Assembly (NCBI GenBank): GCA_016125075.1
Contig: WGMO01000003.1
Location: 1-64,000, forward strand
Length of the DNA stretch: 64,000 bases
Origin: Terrimonas sp.
GTDB lineage: Bacteria > Bacteroidota > Bacteroidia > Chitinophagales > Chitinophagaceae
Direction of reading: 5' to 3'
Positions 34,196-44,898 of this stretch are shown one piece after another (the stretch's first letter is position 1; each line of letters starts with the position of its first letter). The notes below the pieces were generated by a model that saw only the letters and a program-made list of their open reading frames with translations, was not told where the DNA came from and ran no database searches. A program made the position numbers and the translations under genes.

Positions 34196-37100
34196 ATGTC
34201 AAGACAAAAGATCATTTCAACTATCTCTGCCTGGTTTATCAGGCGACCCATTCTGAGTGGTTGTATCGCATTTTTATTGTTAGCCCTTCTCTCCACCCTG
34301 CTAATTTATCAGCGGTATAGGTTGTTGGATGCAAGTGATCAACGTGATACCCGTAATGTCCTGGAGGCTACCAGGAACCAATTACAGCAATCCATTGACA
34401 ATAGTTTAACGGCCACCCTGGCTTTATCCTTCATCATCAACAATGAAGGAAAACCTGAAAATTTTGATTCTGCAGCTGCTGTGATCATGCGCAATAATCA
34501 ATATTTTGATATGTTGGAATTGGTCCCGGATGGGGTTATAAAATATATCTATCCCCTGAAAGGGAATGAGGTGGCATTGGGCTATAATATCCTTGCCGAT
34601 ACCACCAGGAATGAAGAAGCAAGAAAGGCCATCGAAACGGGGCGTTTATTTTTTGCAGGCCCCCTTGAATTGAAGCAGGGTGGCACCGCGGTGGTGGGAA
34701 GGTTACCGGTATACCGGCAAGGGAAATTCTGGGGTTTTTCTGCTGTGGTGATAAGACTTGCACACCTCTTAGAAGCTGCCGGCATTGATACTTCAGGGAA
34801 AAAGGGCTATTATTTTCAATTGTCGAAGGCCAACACTGAAACCGGGCAGGAAGATTTTTTTCTGCAGAAAAGAGATTATCGAAAATCAAAATACGAGGCA
34901 GAGGTTCTGATACCCGATGGGCAATGGAAAATTACGGCTACGCCTGTGCATAAAAATGCTGCATTAAGCGGCATGGTGATGATGATCATACTGGGCTTCC
35001 TGTTATCCTGCTTTGGTGCCGGGCTGGTTTATTATATCACCAAAAAACCTTCCGATCTTCAAAAGCTGATTGAGTTAAAAACAGCTGAACTCAGCCAGAG
35101 CAAAAAAAGGAATGAAGCGATTCTTAATGCCATCCCCGATACCATGTTTGTACTGGACCGGGCAGGCAATTTCATCGGTTATAATAACCCCAAAGGGAAT
35201 CCTACCTATACCTCGCCTGATCTTTTTATTGGGAGAAATTTGTCGGAAGTCCTGCCCCCCGAAATCGCCAATGCTTCTTTAATTAATTTGGAAAAGACAT
35301 TTGCGTCAAAGAAAGGAGTCAGCCAGTCTTATGAGTTGGAATTAGCGGGTGAAATCCGGCAATTTGAAGCACGTTTTGAAATCAGCGGAAACGATGAAGT
35401 GCTGGTGATCATCCGCGACACCACCGAGGGAGAAAGGATTCAGCAGGCCATGCTGGAAAGTGAAAAGAAATTCAGGGCCATTTTTAATTCATCCTTCCAG
35501 TTCACCGGTCTCCTGACGGTTGAGGGCAAGATATTGGAAGTGAACCAGACTTTTCTCGACTATCTCCAGGTACAACCCGAAGACCTGGTGGGAAAATATT
35601 TATGGGACATCCGGTTTTGGAATAATGAACAGGAAAGAATCGAGAGGATCGACAACCTCAAAATGATGCTGGAAAATGCCGGAAGGGGATTAACTGTGCG
35701 ACAGGAAGTTGATATCATTTCAACGACGGGTCAAATTGATACCGTTGACTTTTCGGTGAAGCCGGTCAAAAATGATCAGGGTGAAGTGGTATTTCTGATA
35801 CCGGAAGGAAGGGTCATCACCGAGTTAAAGCAGGCTGAAGCAGGATACCGCCAATCCCACCAGCAGCTGACCCGCCACCTCGAAAATTCACCCCTGGGCG
35901 TGTTGGAATATACCAATGAATTATTAGTGACACAATGGTCAAAACGGGCGGAAGAGATCTTTGGCTGGACCAAGCAGGAGATCCTGGACCAGAAGATCAC
36001 GGCATTTAACCTGATTTATGAAGAGGATCTGCCAAAAACCAACCGGATTGCCAAAGAATTGATGGAGGGAAAAGTGAGCGGTAATATTTCCTATAACCGC
36101 AACTACACCAAAGACGGGTCCATCGTTCATTGTGTTTGGTATAATTCGGTATTGTTCGACGAGCACCTTAAGCCGGTATCCATCATGTCGCTTGTACAGG
36201 ATGTGACCCATGAAAAAATGGTGGAAGCAGCCTTGAAGGAAAGTGAGTTAAAGTACAGGACTTTGATCGAACAGGCATCAGATGCCATTATCGTTTATGA
36301 ACCTTCCGGCAGGATCGTGGAGTTCAATGAAATTGCTTTAAAATATACCGGATATAGAAAAGAAGAAATCAAAAAATTGAATATTGCTGACTTCTTATTC
36401 CAGGAAGACCTGCATAAAAAGCCATTACAATTCAGTGAATTGAAAAGGGGGAAGCCGGTAACGGATCACCGCAGGATCAGGCGACAGGATGGTTCGGATT
36501 TAATAGTTGAGTTGAATTCAAAGTTGTTGCACAACGGTAATATTATTGCCATTGCCCGGGATATAACCTACAGAAAAATCACTGAAGAAAGGCTGGCGGC
36601 ATCTGAGCGAAAACTCCGGCAGGTCCTGTCCAGTACTACTGATAATTTTTATGTGATAGACACCAACTATACGGTGATCCTGATCAATGAGACTGCAGAA
36701 CGAAACCTTCAACTGGCATGGGGGAAACCGGTAACAGTTGGCACCAATATCCTGGAGGTTATTCCTGAAAATGGACACGAACCTATCAGAGAAAGTTTCA
36801 TTCAGGTTTTGGATGGCAAGGCAATCGAATATGAAATCAATAATGAGATCCATAACCTGCCCGAATGGGTTTTAGTCAGTATGACACCGGTTATTGACGA
36901 AGAAGGTATTGTTTCCGGCGCCTATGTTGTGGCAAAAGATATCTCCGAACGAAAAAATGCAGAACGTGAATTATTCCAGGCAAAAGAAAGATATGAAAGG
37001 ATAGCCGTTGCGACCAATGATGCCCTTTGGGAATATGATATCTTGACTGGAAAAATATGGTGGAACCTGCGGCATTATCAATTTTATGGCCATAATCCGG

Positions 37101-38773
37101 ACCTGCCGCCACTTTCCCAGGATGAATGGGAGAAAAGAATATTCCCGGAGCATACACAACAGGTGATTGATAGTTTTAACAAAGCCATTCACTCCGGTGA
37201 ATTGTTATGGACCTGTGAATATAAATTTTTGATGCCCAATCATCATTATGCATATGTCAATGACAGGGTTTTTTTCTACTATGATCATAACGGCGATCTT
37301 ATCAAGATGATTGGCTCAATGTCAGACATCAATGAAAAAAAAAAGAGTGAGGAAAAACTAATTGAGAGCGAAGCTAAATACCGGTCATTGGTTGATCAGG
37401 CCGGTGATGCCATCGTTTTGTTGGATAAGAATGGCAAAATTCTGGAGGTGAACAAAAGTGCAGCTGCCTTACTGGGTTACAGTATCTATGAAATGGAAAA
37501 TATGTCCCTGATTCATATATTGGCTGAGAAAGAAATGGAGGCGGGCACACAGGATTTTTACCTGCCTGAAAAAGGGGAGGTTGTCATTGAAAGAAGCATC
37601 TTGTTAAAGAAAAACGGTGATACGATTGAAACCGAGATCAATACAAAGGTGCTCCCCGATGGCCGTTACCTGTTTATTATCCGGGATTTATCGGAAAGGA
37701 TCAGGGCACAAAAACAGATCGAAAAGGAAAAAGAGCTTTCAGATTCCATCATCAACAGCTTGCCGGGCATATTTTATTTTTTTGATCATACCGGCAAATT
37801 TTTACGGTGGAATAAACGATTTGAAGATGTTTCGGGATTTACCGGTCCTGAAATTGCAAAGATGCATCCGCTTGATTTTTTCCAGGGGCCTGACAAATCA
37901 GTCATTGCCAGCCGCATCCAAATTGCCCTGGAAAAGGGTATCAGCGACGCGGAGGCTAATTTCACTAACAAAAACGGAGAAACCATACCTTATTTCCTGA
38001 CCGGCGCTTCCATAAACAATGATGGAGTGATGTGTGTACTGGGTATGGGTATTGATATCACGGACCGGAAAAGAGCTGAACAGGAGTTAAACCATTCTTT
38101 CCAGGAGGTCAGGAGGTTATCCAATTACCTGCATGATGTGCGGGAAGAAGAACGTACCCATATTGCCCGGGAGATTCATGATGAACTGGGGCAACAACTA
38201 ACGGTTTTGAAAATGGATATTTCCTGGATCCATAAGCGGATGGTTACAGATGACCCGGTGGTCAGGGAGAAATTGCAAAGTTTACTTCAATTAGTGGATA
38301 CAACGGTGAAAACGGTTAGAAAGATTTCTTCAGAACTGCGGCCCAGTATGCTGGATGACCTTGGTTTGATCGCAGCGCTGGAATGGCATAGCCAGGAATT
38401 TGAAAAACGGTTTTTGATCCGGGTACAATTTGATGCGGATGTTCAGGATATCCTGCTGCCCCCCAAAATATCCAATGGTATTTTCCGTATTTACCAGGAA
38501 TCTTTAACCAATATTGCCCGTCATGCTGAGGCTACCGAGGTCAAGGCCAAAATCAGCTACCAGGATGCTGTTTTCACTTTAACGATTGCAGATAACGGAA
38601 AGGGATTTTTTAAGGCTGCTATTGAAAACAAGAAAACATTGGGTATATTAGGTATGAGGGAAAGGGTTAAAATGCTGGAAGGGGATTTTGAAATCACCAG
38701 TCTGAAAGGGAAGGGTACGATTGTTAAAGTGGCCATTCCCCTGAAGCAACACATTAATGAATTAAAAAGATGA
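34196..38773 (+). CDS. CHASE/multi-PAS sensor histidine kinase, HisKA_3 type
   Basis: A 1525-residue membrane sensor. It has a TM helix near residues 18-39, a periplasmic CHASE domain (about 45-255, with GYNILADTTRNEEARKAIET), a second TM near 262-282, then about eight PAS/PAC units (285-1300; e.g. VIREDTTEG-like, ARDITYRK, IIRDLSERI ends). The kinase core is of the NarX/LiaS type: the phosphorylated His is H1328 in AREIHDELGQQ, and the ATPase has the G1 box DNGKGF and a G2-like GILGMRERV. It overlaps its downstream regulator by 4 nt (ATGA), so the two are translationally coupled. Confidence 0.94.
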   Translation: MSRQKIISTISAWFIRRPILSGCIAFLLLALLSTLLIYQRYRLLDASDQRDTRNVLEATRNQLQQSIDNSLTATLALSFIINNEGKPENFDSAAAVIMRNNQYFDMLELVPDGVIKYIYPLKGNEVALGYNILADTTRNEEARKAIETGRLFFAGPLELKQGGTAVVGRLPVYRQGKFWGFSAVVIRLAHLLEAAGIDTSGKKGYYFQLSKANTETGQEDFFLQKRDYRKSKYEAEVLIPDGQWKITATPVHKNAALSGMVMMIILGFLLSCFGAGLVYYITKKPSDLQKLIELKTAELSQSKKRNEAILNAIPDTMFVLDRAGNFIGYNNPKGNPTYTSPDLFIGRNLSEVLPPEIANASLINLEKTFASKKGVSQSYELELAGEIRQFEARFEISGNDEVLVIIRDTTEGERIQQAMLESEKKFRAIFNSSFQFTGLLTVEGKILEVNQTFLDYLQVQPEDLVGKYLWDIRFWNNEQERIERIDNLKMMLENAGRGLTVRQEVDIISTTGQIDTVDFSVKPVKNDQGEVVFLIPEGRVITELKQAEAGYRQSHQQLTRHLENSPLGVLEYTNELLVTQWSKRAEEIFGWTKQEILDQKITAFNLIYEEDLPKTNRIAKELMEGKVSGNISYNRNYTKDGSIVHCVWYNSVLFDEHLKPVSIMSLVQDVTHEKMVEAALKESELKYRTLIEQASDAIIVYEPSGRIVEFNEIALKYTGYRKEEIKKLNIADFLFQEDLHKKPLQFSELKRGKPVTDHRRIRRQDGSDLIVELNSKLLHNGNIIAIARDITYRKITEERLAASERKLRQVLSSTTDNFYVIDTNYTVILINETAERNLQLAWGKPVTVGTNILEVIPENGHEPIRESFIQVLDGKAIEYEINNEIHNLPEWVLVSMTPVIDEEGIVSGAYVVAKDISERKNAERELFQAKERYERIAVATNDALWEYDILTGKIWWNLRHYQFYGHNPDLPPLSQDEWEKRIFPEHTQQVIDSFNKAIHSGELLWTCEYKFLMPNHHYAYVNDRVFFYYDHNGDLIKMIGSMSDINEKKKSEEKLIESEAKYRSLVDQAGDAIVLLDKNGKILEVNKSAAALLGYSIYEMENMSLIHILAEKEMEAGTQDFYLPEKGEVVIERSILLKKNGDTIETEINTKVLPDGRYLFIIRDLSERIRAQKQIEKEKELSDSIINSLPGIFYFFDHTGKFLRWNKRFEDVSGFTGPEIAKMHPLDFFQGPDKSVIASRIQIALEKGISDAEANFTNKNGETIPYFLTGASINNDGVMCVLGMGIDITDRKRAEQELNHSFQEVRRLSNYLHDVREEERTHIAREIHDELGQQLTVLKMDISWIHKRMVTDDPVVREKLQSLLQLVDTTVKTVRKISSELRPSMLDDLGLIAALEWHSQEFEKRFLIRVQFDADVQDILLPPKISNGIFRIYQESLTNIARHAEATEVKAKISYQDAVFTLTIADNGKGFFKAAIENKKTLGILGMRERVKMLEGDFEITSLKGKGTIVKVAIPLKQHINELKR

Positions 38774-39399
38774 TTAGACTCCTGATAGCTGATGATCATG
38801 CCATTGTGAGACGAGGGTTACGACAACTTATAACCGAGGAATACTCGTCTGCCCTGATTGAAGAGGTTGGCGACGTGGAAAGCCTGATCGAAAAAGTGAT
38901 CAGGAACGACTGGGATGTGGTTATTTGTGATATCAGCATGCCCGGAAGGAGCGGGTTAGAAGCCCTGTTGCAAATCAAACAGATCAAACCTTCGTTACCG
39001 GTGCTGATCATGAGTATGCATTCTGAAGATCAATATGCGCTTCGGGTCATCAAGGCGGGTGCATCGGGATATCTGAGTAAGGATACCGTGCATGAGGACC
39101 TGGTTAAGGCGCTGAAAGTAATTCAGAACGGCAGAAAGTTTATCACGCCTTCCATTGCTGAAAAACTGGCAAATGCCCTTGGTCATGATGATAATAAAAA
39201 ACTACATGAGTTTCTGAGTGACCGGGAATTTGATGTTTTTAAAATGATTGCGGCAGGGCTTTCCGTGACGGAAATTGCTGAAAAACTGACTTTAAGTGCC
39301 ACAACCATCAGTACCTACCGGTCACGAATACTGGAGAAAATGGGCATGAAAACCAATGCGGATCTTACCCGCTATGCCATTGAGCATCGTCTGATCTGA
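38770..39399 (+). CDS. NarL/LuxR-type response regulator coupled to the kinase
   Basis: A 209-residue regulator with receiver domain (D54 in VICDISMPGRSG; acidic pair in ADDH at the N-terminus; lysine in GYLSKDT) and C-terminal LuxR-type DNA-binding domain (LSDREFDVFKMIAAGLSVTE, TLSATTISTYRSRIL). The start codon overlaps the kinase stop (ATGA), which is the strongest indication that it is the direct partner of the kinase. Its target genes are not apparent. Confidence 0.94.
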   Translation: MIRLLIADDHAIVRRGLRQLITEEYSSALIEEVGDVESLIEKVIRNDWDVVICDISMPGRSGLEALLQIKQIKPSLPVLIMSMHSEDQYALRVIKAGASGYLSKDTVHEDLVKALKVIQNGRKFITPSIAEKLANALGHDDNKKLHEFLSDREFDVFKMIAAGLSVTEIAEKLTLSATTISTYRSRILEKMGMKTNADLTRYAIEHRLI

Positions 39400-39523
39400 A
39401 GCATCGAAGTCAACCTGAAAAATTTAGTTGATGGTACTGGAAAATGATTTGCCCTTATGGGTAACGGCAGTCCGCATCCTGGGTTGCCCGAAACAAATTA
39501 CAAACCGGTGAAATTTATCATCC

Positions 39524-41431
39524 CTAAAACTGCCATCTGACAAATGCTTCCATGGCAGCATAATGGGTGAGCCCAAGGTCGGCATAGAGCCTGGCCGTTG
39601 CCGCATTTCTTTCCTCTGCGCGTTGCCAGAACTCCCGGTCATCACTACCCTGGAAAGGCACCATGTCTTTTTGCGACTGGTGGATAAAAATTCCAAAACG
39701 TTTTTTCAATACCTGGTCAGGACTCATTGGAATGGCCATCTGGATCTCTTCAATATTCCATTCCTGCCAGGCCCCTTTGTATAACCAGAGCCAGCAATCC
39801 CTGATCCAGTCCGCTCCGGTTTGCTGGATCCTTTTCAGGGCTTCAAGTACGACATTGAAACAGACAATATGAGTTCCGTGCGGATCTGCAAAATCGCCTG
39901 CACAGTACACCTGGTGAGGTTGAATTTTTTGCAAGAGGTCAATGGTCAACAGGATATCATCTTCACTCATGGGTTTTTTTTCAATGGTACCCGTTTCATA
40001 AAATGGAAGATTTTGAAAATGGATATTCTCTTCAGGTATCCCCACATACCGGCAGGTTGCCCTGGCCTCACATCTTCTGATCAACCCTTTGATGGAACGA
40101 ACAACCGGCACATCCTGCTGGTTTTTTCGTTTGTTATGGATGAATGCCTCGGCTTCATCCAGGATCAGGCTTGATTTCCGGGTATCAATGCCGGCAATTT
40201 CCTCAAACCCCACGGCAAAATCCAGCATCCGTGTTACGAACTCATCGGTTACAGCAATATTTCCCGAGGTTTGATAGGCAACATGAACATCATGTCCCTG
40301 GTCATGCAGGCGCTGAAAAGTGCCGCCCATACTTATGATATCATCATCAGGGTGAGGGGAAAAGATCATCACTTTTTTAGGATAAGGCTGGCTTCTTTCC
40401 GGATGGGTGGGCAATACCACATTCGGTTTCCCCCCAGGCCATCCCGTTATTGAATCCCGCAGCATATAATAAACCTGGAGATTGATTTCATAGGCATCCC
40501 CTTTTTCCACGATCAGTTCACCCAGCCCATATTCATTATAATCATTATTGGTGAGTGATAGTATGGGCTTTTTCAACTTAAGGGCCATATTGATAACGGC
40601 TTTTTTGACCATGGCGGGTGTCCATTCGCATTCACCGGTCAACCAGGGCGACTTAAACCTGGTGAGTTCCTGTGAGGCAGATTCATCCAGCACAAAAACT
40701 ACATCATCATGGTTTTGGAGCAATGAGGCCGGCACCTGTTCTGTATCATCCTGTTCACAGGCCTTTTGAATGACGGGTGCTTTACCGGGTCCCCAGGCCA
40801 TGAGGATGATTTTTTTTGCTTTCAGGATCGTGCTGATGCCCGCCGTGATCGCCAGTCGGGGAACTTCCGATATGTTGGCAAATTCATACGCATTGGCCAG
40901 CCGGGTGGAGGTGTCTAAAGTGACCATCCTTGTTTTGGAATACAAACCTGATCCCGGTTCATTAAACCCAATATGGCCGTTATTGCCAATGCCCAGTATC
41001 TGTAGATCGATGCCGCCAGCTTCGTCGATCATCTTTTCATATTCGAGACAATGTTTTTTGATTTCCTCTTTGGGTAATTCGCCATTCGGAATATGGATAT
41101 TGGCCTCATCAATATCGACATGATTGAAAAGCTGCCGGTGCATGAAATGATAATAGCTTTGCATGGCCTCCTTATCAATAGGGTAGTATTCATCCAGGTT
41201 GAAAGTGACCACATGTTTAAAACTCAGCCCTTCTTCCTGGTGTAACCGAACCAGTTCCGCGTACATGGTCTTCGGGGTGGAACCGGTGGCAAGACCCAGG
41301 ATGCATTTTTCGCCTTTTTTTTCTTTTTCCCTGATAAGGGTAGCAATTTCCCGGGCTACGAATTGAGAGCCCTGTTTCAGGTCGGGGAATATTTTAACGG
41401 GGATTTTCTCAAACGAGTCAACCATACTCAT
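39524..41431 (-). CDS. nagB: Glucosamine-6-phosphate deaminase fused to LmbE-like deacetylase
   Basis: A 635-residue protein. The N-terminal half is NagB (about 10-260): LGLATGSTPKTMYAELVRL, the YYPI loop, and GIGNNGHIGFNEPGS; it turns glucosamine-6-phosphate into fructose-6-phosphate and ammonia. From about residue 370 a PIG-L/LmbE-type zinc deacetylase domain follows, with the metal-binding PHPDDD and a distal DPHGTH motif. The fusion is common in Bacteroidota and could combine deacetylation of N-acetylglucosamine derivatives with deamination, but the activity of the second half is inferred. It is followed upstream by the GH20 gene, 71 bp away on the same strand. Confidence 0.93.
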   Translation of the reverse strand: MSMVDSFEKIPVKIFPDLKQGSQFVAREIATLIREKEKKGEKCILGLATGSTPKTMYAELVRLHQEEGLSFKHVVTFNLDEYYPIDKEAMQSYYHFMHRQLFNHVDIDEANIHIPNGELPKEEIKKHCLEYEKMIDEAGGIDLQILGIGNNGHIGFNEPGSGLYSKTRMVTLDTSTRLANAYEFANISEVPRLAITAGISTILKAKKIILMAWGPGKAPVIQKACEQDDTEQVPASLLQNHDDVVFVLDESASQELTRFKSPWLTGECEWTPAMVKKAVINMALKLKKPILSLTNNDYNEYGLGELIVEKGDAYEINLQVYYMLRDSITGWPGGKPNVVLPTHPERSQPYPKKVMIFSPHPDDDIISMGGTFQRLHDQGHDVHVAYQTSGNIAVTDEFVTRMLDFAVGFEEIAGIDTRKSSLILDEAEAFIHNKRKNQQDVPVVRSIKGLIRRCEARATCRYVGIPEENIHFQNLPFYETGTIEKKPMSEDDILLTIDLLQKIQPHQVYCAGDFADPHGTHIVCFNVVLEALKRIQQTGADWIRDCWLWLYKGAWQEWNIEEIQMAIPMSPDQVLKKRFGIFIHQSQKDMVPFQGSDDREFWQRAEERNAATARLYADLGLTHYAAMEAFVRWQF

Positions 41432-41502
41432 AATTCGGTAATTTATTCAGCTCGAAAATAATCTCTTCCTTCCAGTATTGGATAGAAAAATAGATCCAAT
41501 AT

Positions 41503-43881
41503 TTAATCCAATACTTCAATTTCATCAATGAACAACCAGGCCTTATTACCCGCACCGGGTTTACCGGCTGGTATTTCACCCCAATTGTCAATGATGATCT
41601 TGATGAACCTGGTGTTGACCCTGTCAAGCTGGATTACCATCTTTCCATTACCATTATCCGAAGGAATGGCAGCCTGATCGCCTGCTTCAGCAGCGAGGTT
41701 GAAACTGGTACCATTTTCAGAGACCAGGACCCTGGTTTGCCTGGGTTTCCATATCCAGCTATTTTCTTGTTCAAAAAAATGAACAACCACTTTTCCGACT
41801 CTTTCTTCCTGGCCCAAATCGATAATTGCGATACAATCTGTTCCGGCAAAACCCAGGAATTCCTTGCTTTTAGATAGCCCTTTTTCGTTTTGGATACCAT
41901 TCACCAATGTGAATGCGCCATCGCCCGGGTATTTTTCGGATAGCGGGGATAAAAGAGTAATCCTTTTGCCGGTAGCCTTGTTCAATATAAAATTTTGGGT
42001 TATTGAACTGAGTAATTGATTTTCTCCCGCTCCGAAACGATTAGCGGTATAAGTACCGGAATGGGTGATTGCCAATTGGCCGGGTTTCCCGCTGATCGGG
42101 GAGGGCTCTATTTTCCCGGTATCTGAAGCAGGGAAAGCTTCAAATTGAATCCGGTCTTCTTGGTGGTCAGCGATAACTTCCCAAATGACTCCCTTTTCAT
42201 CATCGGTTGGTGGCCTGACGGAGCTCTTCAGGTCATAAAATGCTTTACTATATGTGGCATTCCATAATCCATACCGTTGAAACTGGGTGGGAAGTTTTTT
42301 TTCAAATTTTGTCCATTGTAAATTTTGCCCCGGACTCCATAAAATTTCACTTAATGCACTCAACCTGGGAAAGATCATGTATTCCACTTTTTTCGGGTTG
42401 TCCATGTATTCAGTCCATACATTGGCCTGGGCACCCATTACAAATTTTGACTGTTCCTTATTCAACTCCTTTGGGATGGGTTCGTAGGCATACACTTTCT
42501 CCAACGGGTTATAACCACCAATCGTGAGTGAGTCTTCCTGCTCGCTTTGTGCATGATCAAAATATACCGGGTTGCCCGGCGTCATGATAACAAAATGATT
42601 TTGTTGTGCTGCTTCAATGCCGCCCTTCTCACCCCTCCAACTCATCACAATGGCGTTCTGCGCCAATCCACCTTCAAGGATCTCGTCCCATCCGATCAGA
42701 GTCCTCCCTTTCCGGTTGAGAAATTTTTCTATCCTTTGGATAAAATAACTTTGTAATGCATGTTCGTCTTTTAAATGTTCCGCTTTGATCCTTTCCTGGC
42801 AATGAGGGCATCTTTTCCAGTTTTCTTTAGGACATTCATCACCCCCTACATGGATATACTTTGATGGGAAGAGTTTCATCACTTCATCCAGCACATCCTC
42901 CAGGAACCGAAAGGTGGAATCTTTTCCGGCACAAAAAACATCATTAAATACACCCCAGGTTTCCTGTACCAGTTTGATCCTTCCTTCCTGCTGCTCCACC
43001 ATGCTTTTCTGGGAGATCATGGACAATGGAATCTTTGTTGGTTCATCCGGGAAACAACTCAGCCAGGGGTAGGCTGCAATAGCCGCACTGCTATGCCCTG
43101 GCATTTCAATTTCAGGAATAACGGTGATGAAACGGTCTGCGGCATATTTCACGATATCTTTCACCTGCTCCTGGGTGTAATATCCCCCATGCGTTTTGTT
43201 ATCGTTCCCTTTACCAGGATAATGCCCCATGATCGTACCATTGCGCCAGGCCCCCGTTTTGGTGAGATTGGGATATTTTTTTATCTCGATGCGCCATCCC
43301 TGGTCATCAGTCAGGTGCCAGTGAAAATAATTGAATTTGTGATAGGCGAGGTAATCAATGTAACGCCTGATAAAAGCAATATCGAAGAAATGCCTGCTCA
43401 CATCCAGGTGCATGCCCCTGTAGGCAAATCGGGGGTAGTCATAAATATAACAGGCAGGGATATTTAATTTTCCGGATGCTTGTTGTTCTACCGGTAATAA
43501 TTGAATGAGAGTATTGGTTCCATAAAAAATACCTGCCTGTTTGCCCTCTATGATAATCATATCATTCTTTACGGTGAGGGCATAGGCCCCGTCCGGGTGG
43601 TTGGTGTTATTTTGTTGTTGGAAAATGACCGCTTTCTCATTTTCTGTTGCCGGGTGCCCAGATTTGATCTTTAAGGACAGGTGGTAGGTTTCTTTCAGGT
43701 AGTCGCGGAAAAAGGAAGCTGATTTCTTTCCTGTATCATCAGTATAATATAGCGTTGTTAAAGCGGAAAGCGTGGCAAAGCCCGGGTTGTTTACAATATG
43801 TACCGGTTCTGGGATGATTGGCAAATCCTGGGCAAATAACGAAAAGGGTAAGAAAATAAGGAACCCGATAATACGCTTCAT
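41503..43881 (-). CDS. Family 20 beta-N-acetylhexosaminidase
   Basis: A 792-residue secreted glycosidase that removes terminal N-acetylhexosamine from chitin oligomers or glycans by substrate-assisted catalysis. The signal peptide is MKRIIGFLIFLPFSLFAQ (ATG at 43881 preferred over 43890). The GH20b domain (about 25-145) precedes the GH20 barrel (about 150-500), with the catalytic Asp-Glu pair in HVGGDECP (near residue 345) and YDYPRFAYRGMHLDVSRHFF at the barrel start. A C-terminal carbohydrate-binding-like beta domain (about 660-790) follows. It is adjacent to nagB, so its product can feed amino-sugar catabolism. Confidence 0.94.
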   Translation of the reverse strand: MKRIIGFLIFLPFSLFAQDLPIIPEPVHIVNNPGFATLSALTTLYYTDDTGKKSASFFRDYLKETYHLSLKIKSGHPATENEKAVIFQQQNNTNHPDGAYALTVKNDMIIIEGKQAGIFYGTNTLIQLLPVEQQASGKLNIPACYIYDYPRFAYRGMHLDVSRHFFDIAFIRRYIDYLAYHKFNYFHWHLTDDQGWRIEIKKYPNLTKTGAWRNGTIMGHYPGKGNDNKTHGGYYTQEQVKDIVKYAADRFITVIPEIEMPGHSSAAIAAYPWLSCFPDEPTKIPLSMISQKSMVEQQEGRIKLVQETWGVFNDVFCAGKDSTFRFLEDVLDEVMKLFPSKYIHVGGDECPKENWKRCPHCQERIKAEHLKDEHALQSYFIQRIEKFLNRKGRTLIGWDEILEGGLAQNAIVMSWRGEKGGIEAAQQNHFVIMTPGNPVYFDHAQSEQEDSLTIGGYNPLEKVYAYEPIPKELNKEQSKFVMGAQANVWTEYMDNPKKVEYMIFPRLSALSEILWSPGQNLQWTKFEKKLPTQFQRYGLWNATYSKAFYDLKSSVRPPTDDEKGVIWEVIADHQEDRIQFEAFPASDTGKIEPSPISGKPGQLAITHSGTYTANRFGAGENQLLSSITQNFILNKATGKRITLLSPLSEKYPGDGAFTLVNGIQNEKGLSKSKEFLGFAGTDCIAIIDLGQEERVGKVVVHFFEQENSWIWKPRQTRVLVSENGTSFNLAAEAGDQAAIPSDNGNGKMVIQLDRVNTRFIKIIIDNWGEIPAGKPGAGNKAWLFIDEIEVLD

Positions 43882-43959
43882 AGTGATCAATTTCAGGAAA
43901 GAATTTCCATTCGAAAGTAACTTTTTTTGACTAGACAGGTTGGTGACCTGTACCTGGAA

Positions 43960-43985
43960 ATAAAAAATGCCGGTTTCGCCGGCAT
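43960..43985 (-). terminator. Terminator after the pirin gene pair
   Basis: A perfect 7-bp stem (ATGCCGG with CCGGCAT) and CGAAA-type loop. On the minus strand it is followed by TTTTTTATTT. It lies 22 bp after the stop of the second pirin gene. Confidence 0.8.
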
Positions 43986-44007
43986 CTGATTGATAAGGAT
44001 CATGTTC

Positions 44008-44886
44008 TTATTCCTGCAGGACCCCAAACTTTCCGGCATTCATATCTTTCATGGCCTGTTCAACTTCCTCCCAGGTATTCATCAGAAAGGGTCCATAGGC
44101 CGCAATGGGTTCATCAATGGGCGCACCGGAAAGGATCAGGATGGTGGCGGTATCGGAAGCCTCCAGGGTAAATATTTCTCCGTCATTCTTAAAAAGGACA
44201 AAATGATCCGTGCCAACATTTTCTCCATTTACTGTTATACTGCCTTCTATTACCAATAAACCGGTATTGAAAAATTGAGGAAAACTGAAATTAGCCGAGG
44301 CTCCTTTTTCCAGCCTCGCATTATAGACCTGCATGGGCGAGAAAGTGGAAGCAGGCCCCTGCACCTCCTCGTAAGACCCTGCGATGACTTCGATGGTTCC
44401 CCCATCAGCAGGCAATTGGTATTTTCCCATTTTATTCCTTGTGATCTCCTGGTATTGGGGAGCCGTCATTTTATATTTTGCAGGGAGGTTGACCCAGAGT
44501 TGTACCATTTGAAAGGGTCCTCCTTTCCGGCTGTATCCTGTTTCGTGGTATTCCTTATGCAATAAACCCGATCCCGCCGTCATCCATTGCACATCTCCTT
44601 CACCAATCACTCCGCTGTTTCCGGCGCTGTCATGATGGGCCACTTTCCCGTGGTAGGACAAGGTGACGGTTTCAAATCCGCGGTGGGGATGAACACCCAC
44701 ACCCCGGGGTTCTTCGCTGGGAGAAAAATCGATCCTGGCGTTATAATCAAGCAGAAAGAATGGGCTCATCCTTTTCTTACCAATCAAAGGGTGACCCGGA
44801 AAAAAATTATGCACCCGGAAACCGTTGCCCACCATATGGGGTGCCGGTGGCGGAATAATGGCTTCGATCGATTTTATTTTTTCCAT
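44008..44886 (-). CDS. Pirin-family cupin protein (first copy in window)
   Basis: A 292-residue bicupin. The metal-site histidines are in GVHPHRGFETVTLSYHG and the next cupin motif continues with AHHDSAGNSGVI and EGDVQWMTAGSG, followed by HKEYHE. C-terminal pirin domain (about 170-280) begins VQLWVNLPAKYKM. Members include quercetin 2,3-dioxygenase-like and transcription cofactor-like proteins; the substrate here is unknown. It is 12 bp downstream of another pirin gene on the same strand, in an operon. Confidence 0.9.
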   Translation of the reverse strand: MEKIKSIEAIIPPPAPHMVGNGFRVHNFFPGHPLIGKKRMSPFFLLDYNARIDFSPSEEPRGVGVHPHRGFETVTLSYHGKVAHHDSAGNSGVIGEGDVQWMTAGSGLLHKEYHETGYSRKGGPFQMVQLWVNLPAKYKMTAPQYQEITRNKMGKYQLPADGGTIEVIAGSYEEVQGPASTFSPMQVYNARLEKGASANFSFPQFFNTGLLVIEGSITVNGENVGTDHFVLFKNDGEIFTLEASDTATILILSGAPIDEPIAAYGPFLMNTWEEVEQAMKDMNAGKFGVLQE

Positions 44887-44898
44887 ATTGATTCTTGA

